Positions 17,653-26,139 of a stretch of 53,967 nt of DNA are shown piece by piece. Origin of the DNA: CAUZFZ01 sp963579025. Lineage in GTDB: Bacteria > Planctomycetota > Planctomycetia > Planctomycetales > Planctomycetaceae. The stretch lies in the NCBI GenBank assembly GCA_963579025.1, contig CAUZFZ010000052.1:1-53967 (forward strand), in the 5' to 3' direction. The position numbers and the translations under genes were made by a program. The notes under the pieces were generated by a model. The model did not search any database. It had not been told where the DNA came from and saw only the letters and a program-made list of their open reading frames with translations. Within the stretch, counting starts at the first letter, position 1, and each line of letters opens with the position of its first letter.

Positions 17653-18531
17653 ATGCGAATCATCACCGCCGTCTGTCTAGCCACCGTATTAGTCGTCCCG
17701 GGTCTGCTGAAAGGCGGCGACGCCCGGTTCTCCATCGAGAAGGAAGACGACGGGGTTGTCATCAAAATTGGCGGTCAGATCTTCACTCGCTATCACGAGC
17801 TGTACCAGAACAAGCCGATTCTGCATCCGGTCAATGGCCCGACCGGGAAGCCCATGACGCGACCGCTCGGTGAAGGCGATCATCCGCACCACTCGTCGTT
17901 GTGGTTCACTCACGGCAATGTCAACGGCACGGATTTTTGGCATCTGAAGGGACTGATTCAGCATCAGGAATACCTGCAAATGTCGGCGTCCAGTTCCGAA
18001 GCAGTTCTGAAAACAAAAGCTGCTTGGATCGACCCACAAAAGAAAATGCTCGGCAGCGAAATCCGCACCGTCGTGTTCGGTGCCGACGAGGGTATCCGCT
18101 GGATGGACATCGAATGCGTCTTCAGGGCGGAGCAGGATGTGACATTCGGTCGGACAAAAGAGGGGTCGTTTGGCGCTCGCGTGTGGCCGGCCATCACCGT
18201 CGATAAGGGTGGCACGATCGTCAACAGCCGAGGCGACGCGGACAAAGACGCGTGGGGCAAAGCGGCCGAGTGGGTCGACTACTCGGGCGAGATTGATGGC
18301 GAGCGGCTCGGAATCGCAATTCTGAATCATCCAGGAAGCCTGCGACATCCGACGACATGGCATGTGCGCACGTATGGATTATTCGCGTCGAACCCCTTCA
18401 TGCAGAAGCCGCTCGAACTCAAGCCCGGCGAATCGATTACCGTGCGTCACTTGGTCGTGCTGCATTCCGGCACGGCGAAAGAAGCGGGAATCGCCAGACT
18501 GTACGAGGAATTTGCAGGGACGAAGAAGTAG
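17653..18531 (+). CDS. Secreted DUF6807 (PmoA-like) family protein
   Basis: The product (292 residues from ATG 17653; TTG 17647 is an alternative) opens with a signal peptide (MRIITAVCLATVLVVPGLLKGGDA). The body has the DUF6807 pattern, with an N-terminal 'FTRYHELYQNKPILHPVNGPTG' and the His-rich 'GDHPHHSSLWFTHG' segment followed by WH. These proteins are often annotated as 'PmoA family', but they are not subunits of particulate methane monooxygenase. In planctomycetes they occur near sugar-degradation and oxidoreductase genes, and a beta-sandwich carbohydrate-related role is suspected. The catalytic role is unknown. The His cluster could bind metal (inference). Confidence 0.85.
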   Translation: MRIITAVCLATVLVVPGLLKGGDARFSIEKEDDGVVIKIGGQIFTRYHELYQNKPILHPVNGPTGKPMTRPLGEGDHPHHSSLWFTHGNVNGTDFWHLKGLIQHQEYLQMSASSSEAVLKTKAAWIDPQKKMLGSEIRTVVFGADEGIRWMDIECVFRAEQDVTFGRTKEGSFGARVWPAITVDKGGTIVNSRGDADKDAWGKAAEWVDYSGEIDGERLGIAILNHPGSLRHPTTWHVRTYGLFASNPFMQKPLELKPGESITVRHLVVLHSGTAKEAGIARLYEEFAGTKK

Positions 18532-18594
18532 ACTGGTGAGCCGCACGACAGACTCACGGACGGCAGGACGAAGCACTTCTCTCGGAGCTGGATC

Positions 18595-19980
18595 ATGATC
18601 ACTCGCACGAGTCCCTCGTCGAATCCGGATCGCTGGATTGATCGCTGCTGGTCGCGTCTACGATTCGGCGAGTTTCTGCGTTCTGCGGCCGACTGGCTGG
18701 CGGTCTATCTGTTCGTGTTCGGCTCTGCCGTGCTGATCGTCAAACTTGGAACGCCGCAATTCTGGCCGCATGTGCTGTGGCTCGCCGTTGGAACGGCACC
18801 TGTCACGGTCGCTGCGTGGCTGGTTTCGAGTCGTCAACGGTTCAGCCGCGGCGAATCAATCGCCCTGCTTGATTCTCGACTGCAGGCCGGTGGTCTGTTG
18901 ATGACGCTCACGGAAGCTCCGGATGACGAGTGGGAGCAGCGACTTCCGCAGCTCGAAACGCTGTGGAGGACGAGCCTGCCGCGGTTGCGACCCGTGCGAT
19001 TCGTACGACAAATGCTGCCGGCCATCGCGTTCGTCACGATCGCATGCCTCATTCCACCGCGAGCCGTTGAAGCCGGTACGGAACTGCGCAGCACGGCGGG
19101 CCAACAGGCATCGCAGGCTCTTGAGGAGCTGCTGACGGAACTCGACAAAGCGGAAGTTCTGGACGAAAAGGAGAAACAGGAGTTGCGCGACGAAATCGAA
19201 AAGCTTGTCGACGAAACGAAAGAAACACCGCTGACTCACGAGAAATGGGAAACCGTCGATGCGCTGCAGGAACGCATGCGTTTGCGACTGGATGAGACGG
19301 CAGCGGAAGTCGGAAAAGCTCAGGAAGCGCTGACGGCGTTAAAGCATGCCGCTGATGGCGAGCAGTTGACGATGTCGCTGGAGTCTCTGCTGCAGCTCGA
19401 AAAAGAAACGCTCGAAACGCTGCAGAAGATGATGGAGAAGGGAGCGTTCCAGGACGCGCCCGAGTCGCTGAAGAACGAACTGCAGCGGCTGATGAAAGAC
19501 GGCCAGTTCAAATTGCCCGAGGATCCCGGTGAGCGACAGGAGTTGCTTGATAGTCTGAGCGAGTTCCTCGACAAAGAATCGGAAGAGCTCGCGGAACTTC
19601 GATCGAAGTGCAAAGGCGGGCAGTGCAAGAAGTGTGGCGACGGCAACTGCCAGGGCGGTCAGTGTCAGCGTGACGGCGACGGCCAACCCGGTCGAGGCGG
19701 GGTGAGTCACGGGCGCGGCGATGCTGCCCTGACATGGGGCGACGAGTCGAGCGAAGAAGGCATCAAGTTCAAAGAGTCTGTGCTTCCGCCCGGCAGTCTG
19801 GACAAACCTCGCGATCAGGTCGTCGGCATCAGCGTCTCGACTCCTGATGTGGAGCCAGGTGGCCCGATCCGCAGGCAAGGTGAACGCGCGACGAAGGCCG
19901 CATCCGGCGATGAAACCTGGAGCCGCAATGTCCGTCCGCGACATCGCTCAGTCGTGCGGCGGTACTTTGACGAGGAATAG
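18595..19980 (+). CDS. Planctomycete membrane protein with long coiled coil and Cys-rich linker
   Basis: ATG 18595 has GGAG 7 nt upstream. The 461-residue protein has two N-terminal TM segments (about 33-52 WLAVYLFVFGSAVLIVKL and about 57-78), a third (about 141-160, LPAIAFVTIACLIPP), then a highly charged helical region (about 170-340) and a cysteine-rich linker CKGGQCKKCGDGNCQGGQC (about 338-356). It ends in VPRYR-like 'RPRHRSVVRRYFDEE', a tail common in planctomycete proteins that sit in MoxR/DUF58 gene clusters. No MoxR or DUF58 gene is next to it here. Function unknown; the Cys cluster could bind metal (inference). Confidence 0.75.
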   Translation: MITRTSPSSNPDRWIDRCWSRLRFGEFLRSAADWLAVYLFVFGSAVLIVKLGTPQFWPHVLWLAVGTAPVTVAAWLVSSRQRFSRGESIALLDSRLQAGGLLMTLTEAPDDEWEQRLPQLETLWRTSLPRLRPVRFVRQMLPAIAFVTIACLIPPRAVEAGTELRSTAGQQASQALEELLTELDKAEVLDEKEKQELRDEIEKLVDETKETPLTHEKWETVDALQERMRLRLDETAAEVGKAQEALTALKHAADGEQLTMSLESLLQLEKETLETLQKMMEKGAFQDAPESLKNELQRLMKDGQFKLPEDPGERQELLDSLSEFLDKESEELAELRSKCKGGQCKKCGDGNCQGGQCQRDGDGQPGRGGVSHGRGDAALTWGDESSEEGIKFKESVLPPGSLDKPRDQVVGISVSTPDVEPGGPIRRQGERATKAASGDETWSRNVRPRHRSVVRRYFDEE

Positions 19981-20126
19981 TCCTCAGCGTCTGTCGCAGC
20001 TGGACGAATCCGACGATTATCAGTCGGTTGACAGATAATCCCACTGATTCGGCCTCGCTTGCGTGCAGCGGATACCTCACGGGAAGATGCCGGCCCGAAC
20101 ACTGAATCCACCGAGAAGGGCGCCCC

Positions 20127-21053
20127 GTGACTGTTGAAGTTGCCGAAACAGAAACACTGAAGGTGAACGGCGTCCCTGTGCGAGACACGTTCGCCGAAGC
20201 GTTTCCCATCACCGCCACCCGACTGATCATCACTGCGGCGACCGAAAACTGGGCGAAAACGGCCGCCAGTGAGTTCTGTGGTTTCGCCACGAGCGTCATT
20301 GCCTGCGACGCTGAGGCCGCTCCCGAGCGAACGATGTCTGCCGAAGAAACGCCGGACGGACGGCCCGGCATCAGTGTTCTGGTATTCGCATTTTCGAGGG
20401 ACGTGCTGGCTAAAGCTGTTAGCGATCGTGTGGGTCAGTGCGTTCTGACCTGCCCGACGACCGCCTGTTACGACGGTCTGCCCGGCCAACCGAAGGACGC
20501 AACGATTCCCGTGGGAGCGCAGCTTCGCTTCTTTGGGGACGGGTATCAGATCGCGAAGAAGCTCGGTACACGCCGCTTCTGGCGAATCCCGGTGATGGAT
20601 GGAGAGTTCGTTTGCGAAGACCGATTCGGGACAGTCAAAGGGATCGCTGGCGGCAACCTGCTGATTTGTGGTGTCGATCAGACCGCCGCTTTGCGTGCCG
20701 CAGAAACGGCAGTCGCTGCAATGAACGAGGTTCCTGATTGCGCGCTCCCGTTTCCGGGCGGCATCGTTCGCAGCGGAAGCAAAGTTGGTTCCGTCTATAA
20801 GAAGCTGAAAGCCAGCACGAACGATGCGTATTGCCCGACACTGCGGGGCAGGACGGAGTCAACGCTGCCAGAGGGCACGGGCGCCGTCTACGAAATCGTC
20901 ATCGACGGACTAAGCTTCGAAAGCGTGCAGGCATGCATGAAAGCCGGTCTGCACGCAGCCGCCGGTTGCGATGGCGTGACACTGATCACCGCCGGAAACT
21001 ACGGCGGCCAGCTTGGCAAGCATCATTTCCAGTTGCGTGATCTGGTCGATTGA
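20127..21053 (+). CDS. fhcD: Formylmethanofuran--tetrahydromethanopterin N-formyltransferase
   Basis: Transfers a formyl group between a methanofuran analogue and tetrahydromethanopterin in the H4MPT-linked C1 pathway used for formaldehyde oxidation by methylotrophs and found in many planctomycetes. GTG 20127 follows GAAGGG by 6 nt. The 308-residue sequence covers both halves of Ftr: 'VNGVPVRDTFAEAFPITATR' at the N-terminus, 'VLTCPTTACYDGLP', 'GAQLRFFGDGYQIAKKL', 'MDGEFVCEDRFGTVKGIAGGN' and a C-terminal 'SVYKKLKASTNDAYCPTL'. Length is normal. Other genes of the pathway (fhcABC, mch, fae, mtdB) are not in the window, so it is a dispersed member. Converges with the DUF1501 gene. Confidence 0.95.
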   Translation: MTVEVAETETLKVNGVPVRDTFAEAFPITATRLIITAATENWAKTAASEFCGFATSVIACDAEAAPERTMSAEETPDGRPGISVLVFAFSRDVLAKAVSDRVGQCVLTCPTTACYDGLPGQPKDATIPVGAQLRFFGDGYQIAKKLGTRRFWRIPVMDGEFVCEDRFGTVKGIAGGNLLICGVDQTAALRAAETAVAAMNEVPDCALPFPGGIVRSGSKVGSVYKKLKASTNDAYCPTLRGRTESTLPEGTGAVYEIVIDGLSFESVQACMKAGLHAAAGCDGVTLITAGNYGGQLGKHHFQLRDLVD

Positions 21054-21083
21054 GTTGACCGATCCGAATCGGCGTCCACGCCG

Positions 21084-22547
21084 TCAGATGATCTGTTTGA
21101 TCGGTTCCGCGCCTTCGACTCCCACGAGTTTCTGATCGAGCCCGCCGTAGAAATAGCTGAGAGCGTTCGGGTCGAGACCAAGCTGGTTTAAGGCGGTCGC
21201 GTGCAGGTGTTTGACGTGCAGCGGGTTATCGACGGCTCGGCTGCCGAGTTCATCAGTCGTGCCGACGCTGACTCCGCCTTTGATTCCGCCGCCGGCCATC
21301 CACATGGTGAAACCGTATGAATTGTGGTCACGTCCGGTGCCCTTCGCATATTCGGCTGTCGGCTGACGACCGAATTCGCCGCCCCAGATAATCAGCGTCT
21401 CGTCCAGCAGATTGCGCTGCTTCAAATCCTTGATCAGACCTGCGATCGGCAGGTCGGTCGCGCCGGCGTGCTTGTTGTGGTTCTTTTCCAGGTCACCGTG
21501 GGCGTCCCAGTTGAAGTCGTTGTGATTGCCACCGGAGTAAACCTGGATGAAGCGGACGCCACGTTCGACCAGACGACGTGCCAACAGGCACTTGTTACCA
21601 AAGTCATTCGTCTGCGGATTGTCGATGCCGTACAGCTTCTGAGTGGCTTCGGTTTCCTGAGCAAAGTCGACAGCCTCCGGCGCGTGCTGCTGCATCTTGT
21701 AAGCCAGTTCGTAACTGGCGATTCTCGCGGCCAGTTCGGAGTTGTCGTTCCGTGAATCCAGATGCAACTGGTTCTTGGCACGCAACCGGTCAAGCAGCTT
21801 GCGCTGCACGCTGTCCGACATTCCGGCCGGCGTTTTCAGGTTGTGGATCGGTGTTCCACTGGCTCGGATGACGGTTCCCTGAAACGCAGCCGGCATATAA
21901 CCGCTGGACCAGTTCTTCGCTCCGCTGATCGGACCGCCGGAGTTATCGAGCATGACGACGAAACCCGGCAGGTTTTCGTTCTCGCTGCCCAGTCCGTACG
22001 TGGCCCACGAACCCAGACACGGGTTACCACTAAGGACGCGTCCGGAATTCATCATCAGCATGGCCGAGCCGTGAATGGGCGACTCGGCATACATCGAATT
22101 CAGAAAGGCCATGTCGTCGACGCACGTGCCAACGTTCGGGAAAAGATCGCTGACCCACTTACCGCATTCCCCGTACTGCTTGAACTTCCACTTGGGACCG
22201 ACGACGCGTCCGCCGCTCTTGCGTCCGCCGCGACCGAACGTCTTCACATCGATCGTCTTGCCGTCGAGCGGATACAGCTCGGGCTTATAATCGAACGTGT
22301 CAACGTGCGATGGTCCTCCATACATAAACAGGAAGATCACGGACTTCGCTTTGGGGGCGAAGTGCGGAGCTTTGGGCATCATCGGGTTAACCCACTGCCG
22401 TTGCCCGTCCGCCGCGACACTTTGATTCGCCAGGAATCCGTCCTGAGCGAGCATGCCACCCAGCGCCAGGCCGGTAAATCCCGCTCCGGTTTCCCACAGG
22501 AATTCCCGACGTGTGCGTCCGCAAAAGCTGCCAGTTGATTGGTTCAT
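21084..22547 (-). CDS. DUF1501 protein with twin-arginine signal
   Basis: The 487-residue protein begins with a Tat-type signal (RTRREFLWETGAGFTGLALGG) and so is exported folded. The body has the DUF1501 pattern related to alkaline-phosphatase/sulfatase-fold enzymes: 'KSVIFLFMYGGPSHVDTFDYKP', 'GGEFGRQPTAEYAKGTGRDHN' and 'FTMWMAGGGIKGG'. An AGAGGA ribosome site precedes ATG 22547. In planctomycetes such genes normally pair with a PSCyt/DUF1549/DUF1553 gene; here that partner lies upstream on the same strand, but hicAB separates them. Activity is unproven; phosphatase/sulfatase-like hydrolysis is inferred from the fold relation. Confidence 0.93.
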   Translation of the reverse strand: MNQSTGSFCGRTRREFLWETGAGFTGLALGGMLAQDGFLANQSVAADGQRQWVNPMMPKAPHFAPKAKSVIFLFMYGGPSHVDTFDYKPELYPLDGKTIDVKTFGRGGRKSGGRVVGPKWKFKQYGECGKWVSDLFPNVGTCVDDMAFLNSMYAESPIHGSAMLMMNSGRVLSGNPCLGSWATYGLGSENENLPGFVVMLDNSGGPISGAKNWSSGYMPAAFQGTVIRASGTPIHNLKTPAGMSDSVQRKLLDRLRAKNQLHLDSRNDNSELAARIASYELAYKMQQHAPEAVDFAQETEATQKLYGIDNPQTNDFGNKCLLARRLVERGVRFIQVYSGGNHNDFNWDAHGDLEKNHNKHAGATDLPIAGLIKDLKQRNLLDETLIIWGGEFGRQPTAEYAKGTGRDHNSYGFTMWMAGGGIKGGVSVGTTDELGSRAVDNPLHVKHLHATALNQLGLDPNALSYFYGGLDQKLVGVEGAEPIKQII

Positions 22548-22638
22548 TCTGGTGTCCTCTTAATCTCGTTGATCGCTGTCGTCATCTGCGGCGGACGTCG
22601 CCACTTCGCTGAACTCACAAGACTCGCCAGCCACGGGG

Positions 22639-22863
22639 TCAAGGTCTTGCGTTTTCCCATTCCTCGCGAGTGATGCCGGCCTGTCGAAGAACTCGCACGA
22701 GCAAGTCACGACCGATGTCGCCCTGATGAGGGTTTGGAATCCGGATTGTGGTTTCGTTTCGCACCATGAACTGGTGCTTACCGCCCGAATACGGTCCTTC
22801 AAATCCCAGCAATCGAAATGTACGAATCAGTTCACGGCGACTGATTGGTCCGAACGCCGGCAT
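22639..22863 (-). CDS. hicA: HicA family toxin (mRNA interferase)
   Basis: 74 residues, the normal HicA size. The dsRBD-like fold signature is visible: 'PISRRELIRTFRLLGFEGPYSGGKHQFMVRN' with the active His in GGKHQF, then 'IRIPNPHQGDIGRDLLVRVLRQAGITREEW'. HicA toxins cleave mRNA when freed from the antitoxin. Its start codon overlaps the stop of hicB by 1 nt (TGATG), giving the order antitoxin-toxin, which is less common for HicAB but known. The pair lies between two planctomycete-specific genes that are usually adjacent. Confidence 0.88.
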   Translation of the reverse strand: MPAFGPISRRELIRTFRLLGFEGPYSGGKHQFMVRNETTIRIPNPHQGDIGRDLLVRVLRQAGITREEWENARP

Positions 22864-23108
22864 CAGACGGACTCTTCTTTGATCGAGAGTTGCACTCCAT
22901 CAATGATTGGGAGGTCAAGGTGACGGTGAACGCGAAATAGAATCCACTCCTCAAGCACTTCCAGAAGTTCGTTGTGGCACGCTTCCTTCGAGTCGGCCGT
23001 CGCATACACACCATTGCACTCGGGAATCTCACCATAGAACTCGTTGGCATCGCCCAGCCACTCCACTGTTGCATGCGTCATCGCCGCACGAATGTACTCA
23101 GTCAACAT
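22863..23108 (-). CDS. hicB: HicB family antitoxin
   Basis: 81 residues from ATG 23108 (MLTEYIRAAMTHATVEWLGD). GAGGCGAG sits just upstream, while the alternative ATG 23135 overlaps the preceding stop codon. The sequence matches the partial RNase H-like HicB N-domain: 'GEIPECNGVYATADSKEACHNELLEVLEEWILFRVHRHLDLP'. There is no obvious C-terminal DNA-binding HTH or ribbon-helix-helix, so autoregulation may be weak or depend on the complex. It should neutralise HicA by direct binding. Translationally coupled to hicA. Confidence 0.85.
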   Translation of the reverse strand: MLTEYIRAAMTHATVEWLGDANEFYGEIPECNGVYATADSKEACHNELLEVLEEWILFRVHRHLDLPIIDGVQLSIKEESV

Positions 23109-23134
23109 GGTCTCGCCTCGCGTCGCGGAGGTCA

Positions 23135-26077
23135 TCAGTCGAGGTAAACGAACTCGTTCGTGTTCAGCGTTAGAAGACAGTACATCTTGAGAGCCTGCTC
23201 CTCATTGAGTTTGTCTTCTGATTGTATCGCGCGGAGAAAGTGGACGTCGCTGGCGACTTCTGCGTCATCGGGAATCCGACCGGTGGCCAGTCGAATGGCT
23301 CGACGAATTTGAGCCGGGACATTGCCGCGCGCTTCCTTCCGCAGCCGCTCCGCTAACTTAGCTGCCTTTCCGTTGGTGAAGTCTCCATTAAGCATGCCGA
23401 GCGATTGTGTTGGAACGGTCGTGACGTAGCGGACCGGGCAGCTTGAATCGGTGTCCGCCTGGTCGTGAATCTCCATGATGGGAACCAGCAGCGATCGCTT
23501 TACATGGATGTAGACGCTGCGGCGAGAGGCCTCCGCCGGTGGCGAATTACCCCAACCCGCTCCAGGGCGTGACTGTCCCTGCAGCACGGCCTGCGGAATC
23601 GGGACGTAAATGCTGGGGCCACCTTGCTTCAGATTCAGTTCATCAGTGGCGGCGAGGATTGTGTCACGGATTTCCTCGGCAGTCAGACGCCGCATGTTGA
23701 ATCGCCAGAGCAGGTCGTTGCCCGGGTCTTTCGCCAGGTTGGCTTCTGACGATCGAGATGACATCTGGTAGGTCGAGCTGAGCATGATCAGCTTGTGAAT
23801 GCGCTTCAGAGCCCAACCTCCATCACGGACTTCCGATGCCAGCCAGTCGAGCAACTGTGGGTGTGTCGGCGGAGTGCCGAATTTTCCGAAGTCGTTTGAG
23901 GTCACAACAATGCCGCGACCGAAATGATGCTGCCAGATTCGATTGGCCAGGACTCGCGCCGTCAGCGGGTTGTCGTCATTGAAGAACCACTTCGCGAGAG
24001 CGAGCCGTTTACCCGATGGCCCGTCGGGAGGAATGTCGGCCAGCTCCGGCGGTCTGGTCTTCAGCGCGGCGGGAACAACTGGTCCAACCTGCGGCCCTTT
24101 CGCATGCGGGTTGCCTCGCAGCAGGACGTGAACGGGAGCACGGCCACGTTCGTCGACGGCCATGATTCGCGTTCCGGGCGGCGCGGGTTTCTGCTTGCGA
24201 CTCTGTTCAAGCTGCTTACCCAGATCTCGAAGACGTTTCACTCCGTCTTTTCCCAGCACTTTGGCTCCGTGCTGAGCCAGTGCGGCATTCAAGTCAAAGC
24301 GGGGCGGTTCGACGACCAGGCCGGCGTCGATGTACTGACCGCCGCCGGTCTGGTGGCAGTGAATCGCGATGACGTTGCGGCCCGGCTTGAGAGCCTTCAA
24401 TGCCCTCTCACTCAATGGCACACGCAGATAATTCTGCACGTAGCCTTTGGTTGAATGGACCAATACTCCATTGAGGTAGATCTCGGTGTCTTCGTCGTAG
24501 TGCAGATCGAGCGCCAGATACGGAGGCACCTTGTCGACTTCAAACCACTTTCGCAGCCAGATGTCCGGAGTACCCCAATGGGTCCTCACGACCGATCCTG
24601 GAGTTCCTTTGACGCCGAATCCACCGGGACCGTTATCCCAGGATGTGGTGCTGTAGTCGGTCTGAATCCAGTCGTCCGATGGCTTCTCAAACGTGTATTC
24701 CCATTTCTGTGCCTGCTGTCTTGAATCTGCAAACAGAATGGCTCGTTCGACTTTTTCGTTCTGCTTTGTGACACCGGTTTCGATTCCCAACTGGTCCTTC
24801 AGGCCGGCTCGAAAGTCGTCTTCAAGCGAGCGAATGTCGGCAGCCATCTGTTCTTCGCGGGCCTTCTTTTCTGCCAGACGCTGCTCGTGGACTTTGCGAT
24901 CCGCATCGGTGACCCACGGTCGGATGTTGTCGCGATTCGGGTAAGTCACGTCGTGGAAGTACGCCAGGAAACCGTGGTACTCCTTGTGAGTGATCGGATC
25001 GCCCTTGTGACTGTGGCAGCGGGCACAGCCCATCGTCATCCCGAGGACTGCTTCCGAGGTGGTCTTCAGAACGTCGTCGAGCGAATCGTAGCGCGCGAGT
25101 TCTCGATCGGCCGGTTCGTCGTCCCAGATACCCAGCCGGTAATAACCGGTGGCTGTCAGCGTCTCGATCGTGACTTCCGGTAACTCATCGCCGGCCAGCT
25201 GTTCGATGATGAACTGGTTGTAAGGTTTGTCTTTGTTGAACGATTGAATGACATAGTCGCGGTAGCGCCAGGCTTCCGGCTTGGGCGAGTCGCGTTCGTA
25301 GCCGTGCGTTTCGGCATAGCGCACCAGGTCGAGCCAGTGGCGTCCCCACTTCTCTCCATACTGCGGCGATTCAAGCAGGTGGTCGATGACCTTCGCCCAT
25401 GCCTCGGGGGAATCGTCGGCAAGAAAACGATCAACGTCCGCAGGAATCGGCGGCAATCCAGTCAGGTCGTAATACGCTCGACGGATTAGAGCGATCCTGT
25501 CAGCGCGTCCTGCCGGGGCGAGACCTGCGGCTTCGAGCCGGGCGAGAACAAACGCATCGATTGGATTGGTAACCCACTTGCCGTTCTTAACCGCAGGCGA
25601 TGCGGGCCGCGTGATTTGCTGATACGCCCAGTAATCCGAGCCGTCATCATTGCGTGCTGGCTCGACGCCGTAGTCCTCAGTCTTCGACCATGGCAGACCG
25701 AGTTTGACCCACTTCGTCAGCACAGCCACGTGCTCAGCCGAGAGTGGTTCCTCCGGGGGCATTTCCAGCCCGTCGCGACGGATCGCCTTGAGAATCGCAC
25801 TCGCCTCCCGGTTCTTCGCGTCAAATACCGTGCCGAGTTCACCGCCTTTCAGCAGGCCGGCGCGGCTGGTGATCCGGAAGCCGCTCTCCACTTCAGGCTT
25901 GCCGCCGTGACACTTGAAACAGTGGGTGCGGAGGACCGGCAGAACTTTCTGCTCAAAGAACGTCACATCTGCCTGTGAGAATTCCGGCTGTGGATCCGAC
26001 TCGTCTGATTGGCTGGACGTGACAAATGCGACCAGTGCCAACAGTCCACAGAGTGTCGTGCTGAGTGTGGCTCTCAT
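23135..26077 (-). CDS. Secreted PSCyt1-DUF1549-DUF1553 cytochrome-type protein
   Basis: Start ATG 26077 has GAGGTC upstream; ATG 26113 is possible. Order: signal/TM (about 5-25), PSCyt1 domain with heme motif HCFKCHGGKPE, PSCyt2/DUF1549 with 'LPPIPADVDRFLADDSPEAWAKVIDHLLESPQYGEKWGRHWLD'-type sequence and a second CxxCH (CARCHSHKGDP), a charged helix, a jelly-roll insert about 470-610 ('WLRKWFEVDKVPP', 'TEIYLNGVLV'), and PSD1/DUF1553 (about 690-960, 'RVLANRIWQHHFGRGIV'). The stop is 26 bp upstream of the hicB start. Likely a periplasmic or surface c-type cytochrome used in polysaccharide degradation (inference from planctomycete gene neighbourhoods). The two CxxCH motifs indicate covalent heme. 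Confidence 0.93.
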   Translation of the reverse strand: MRATLSTTLCGLLALVAFVTSSQSDESDPQPEFSQADVTFFEQKVLPVLRTHCFKCHGGKPEVESGFRITSRAGLLKGGELGTVFDAKNREASAILKAIRRDGLEMPPEEPLSAEHVAVLTKWVKLGLPWSKTEDYGVEPARNDDGSDYWAYQQITRPASPAVKNGKWVTNPIDAFVLARLEAAGLAPAGRADRIALIRRAYYDLTGLPPIPADVDRFLADDSPEAWAKVIDHLLESPQYGEKWGRHWLDLVRYAETHGYERDSPKPEAWRYRDYVIQSFNKDKPYNQFIIEQLAGDELPEVTIETLTATGYYRLGIWDDEPADRELARYDSLDDVLKTTSEAVLGMTMGCARCHSHKGDPITHKEYHGFLAYFHDVTYPNRDNIRPWVTDADRKVHEQRLAEKKAREEQMAADIRSLEDDFRAGLKDQLGIETGVTKQNEKVERAILFADSRQQAQKWEYTFEKPSDDWIQTDYSTTSWDNGPGGFGVKGTPGSVVRTHWGTPDIWLRKWFEVDKVPPYLALDLHYDEDTEIYLNGVLVHSTKGYVQNYLRVPLSERALKALKPGRNVIAIHCHQTGGGQYIDAGLVVEPPRFDLNAALAQHGAKVLGKDGVKRLRDLGKQLEQSRKQKPAPPGTRIMAVDERGRAPVHVLLRGNPHAKGPQVGPVVPAALKTRPPELADIPPDGPSGKRLALAKWFFNDDNPLTARVLANRIWQHHFGRGIVVTSNDFGKFGTPPTHPQLLDWLASEVRDGGWALKRIHKLIMLSSTYQMSSRSSEANLAKDPGNDLLWRFNMRRLTAEEIRDTILAATDELNLKQGGPSIYVPIPQAVLQGQSRPGAGWGNSPPAEASRRSVYIHVKRSLLVPIMEIHDQADTDSSCPVRYVTTVPTQSLGMLNGDFTNGKAAKLAERLRKEARGNVPAQIRRAIRLATGRIPDDAEVASDVHFLRAIQSEDKLNEEQALKMYCLLTLNTNEFVYLD

Positions 26078-26139
26078 GGCGAGACCTCGCGAATTCGGAG
26101 GAAGGTGATGCATGTCGTTGTTTCCGCAATCAGTGTTTA

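Noticed and set aside
17653..18531. Methane monooxygenase subunit, because of the 'PmoA family' label
   Set aside because: The DUF6807 protein is soluble and secreted, without the membrane helices or copper ligands of PmoA.
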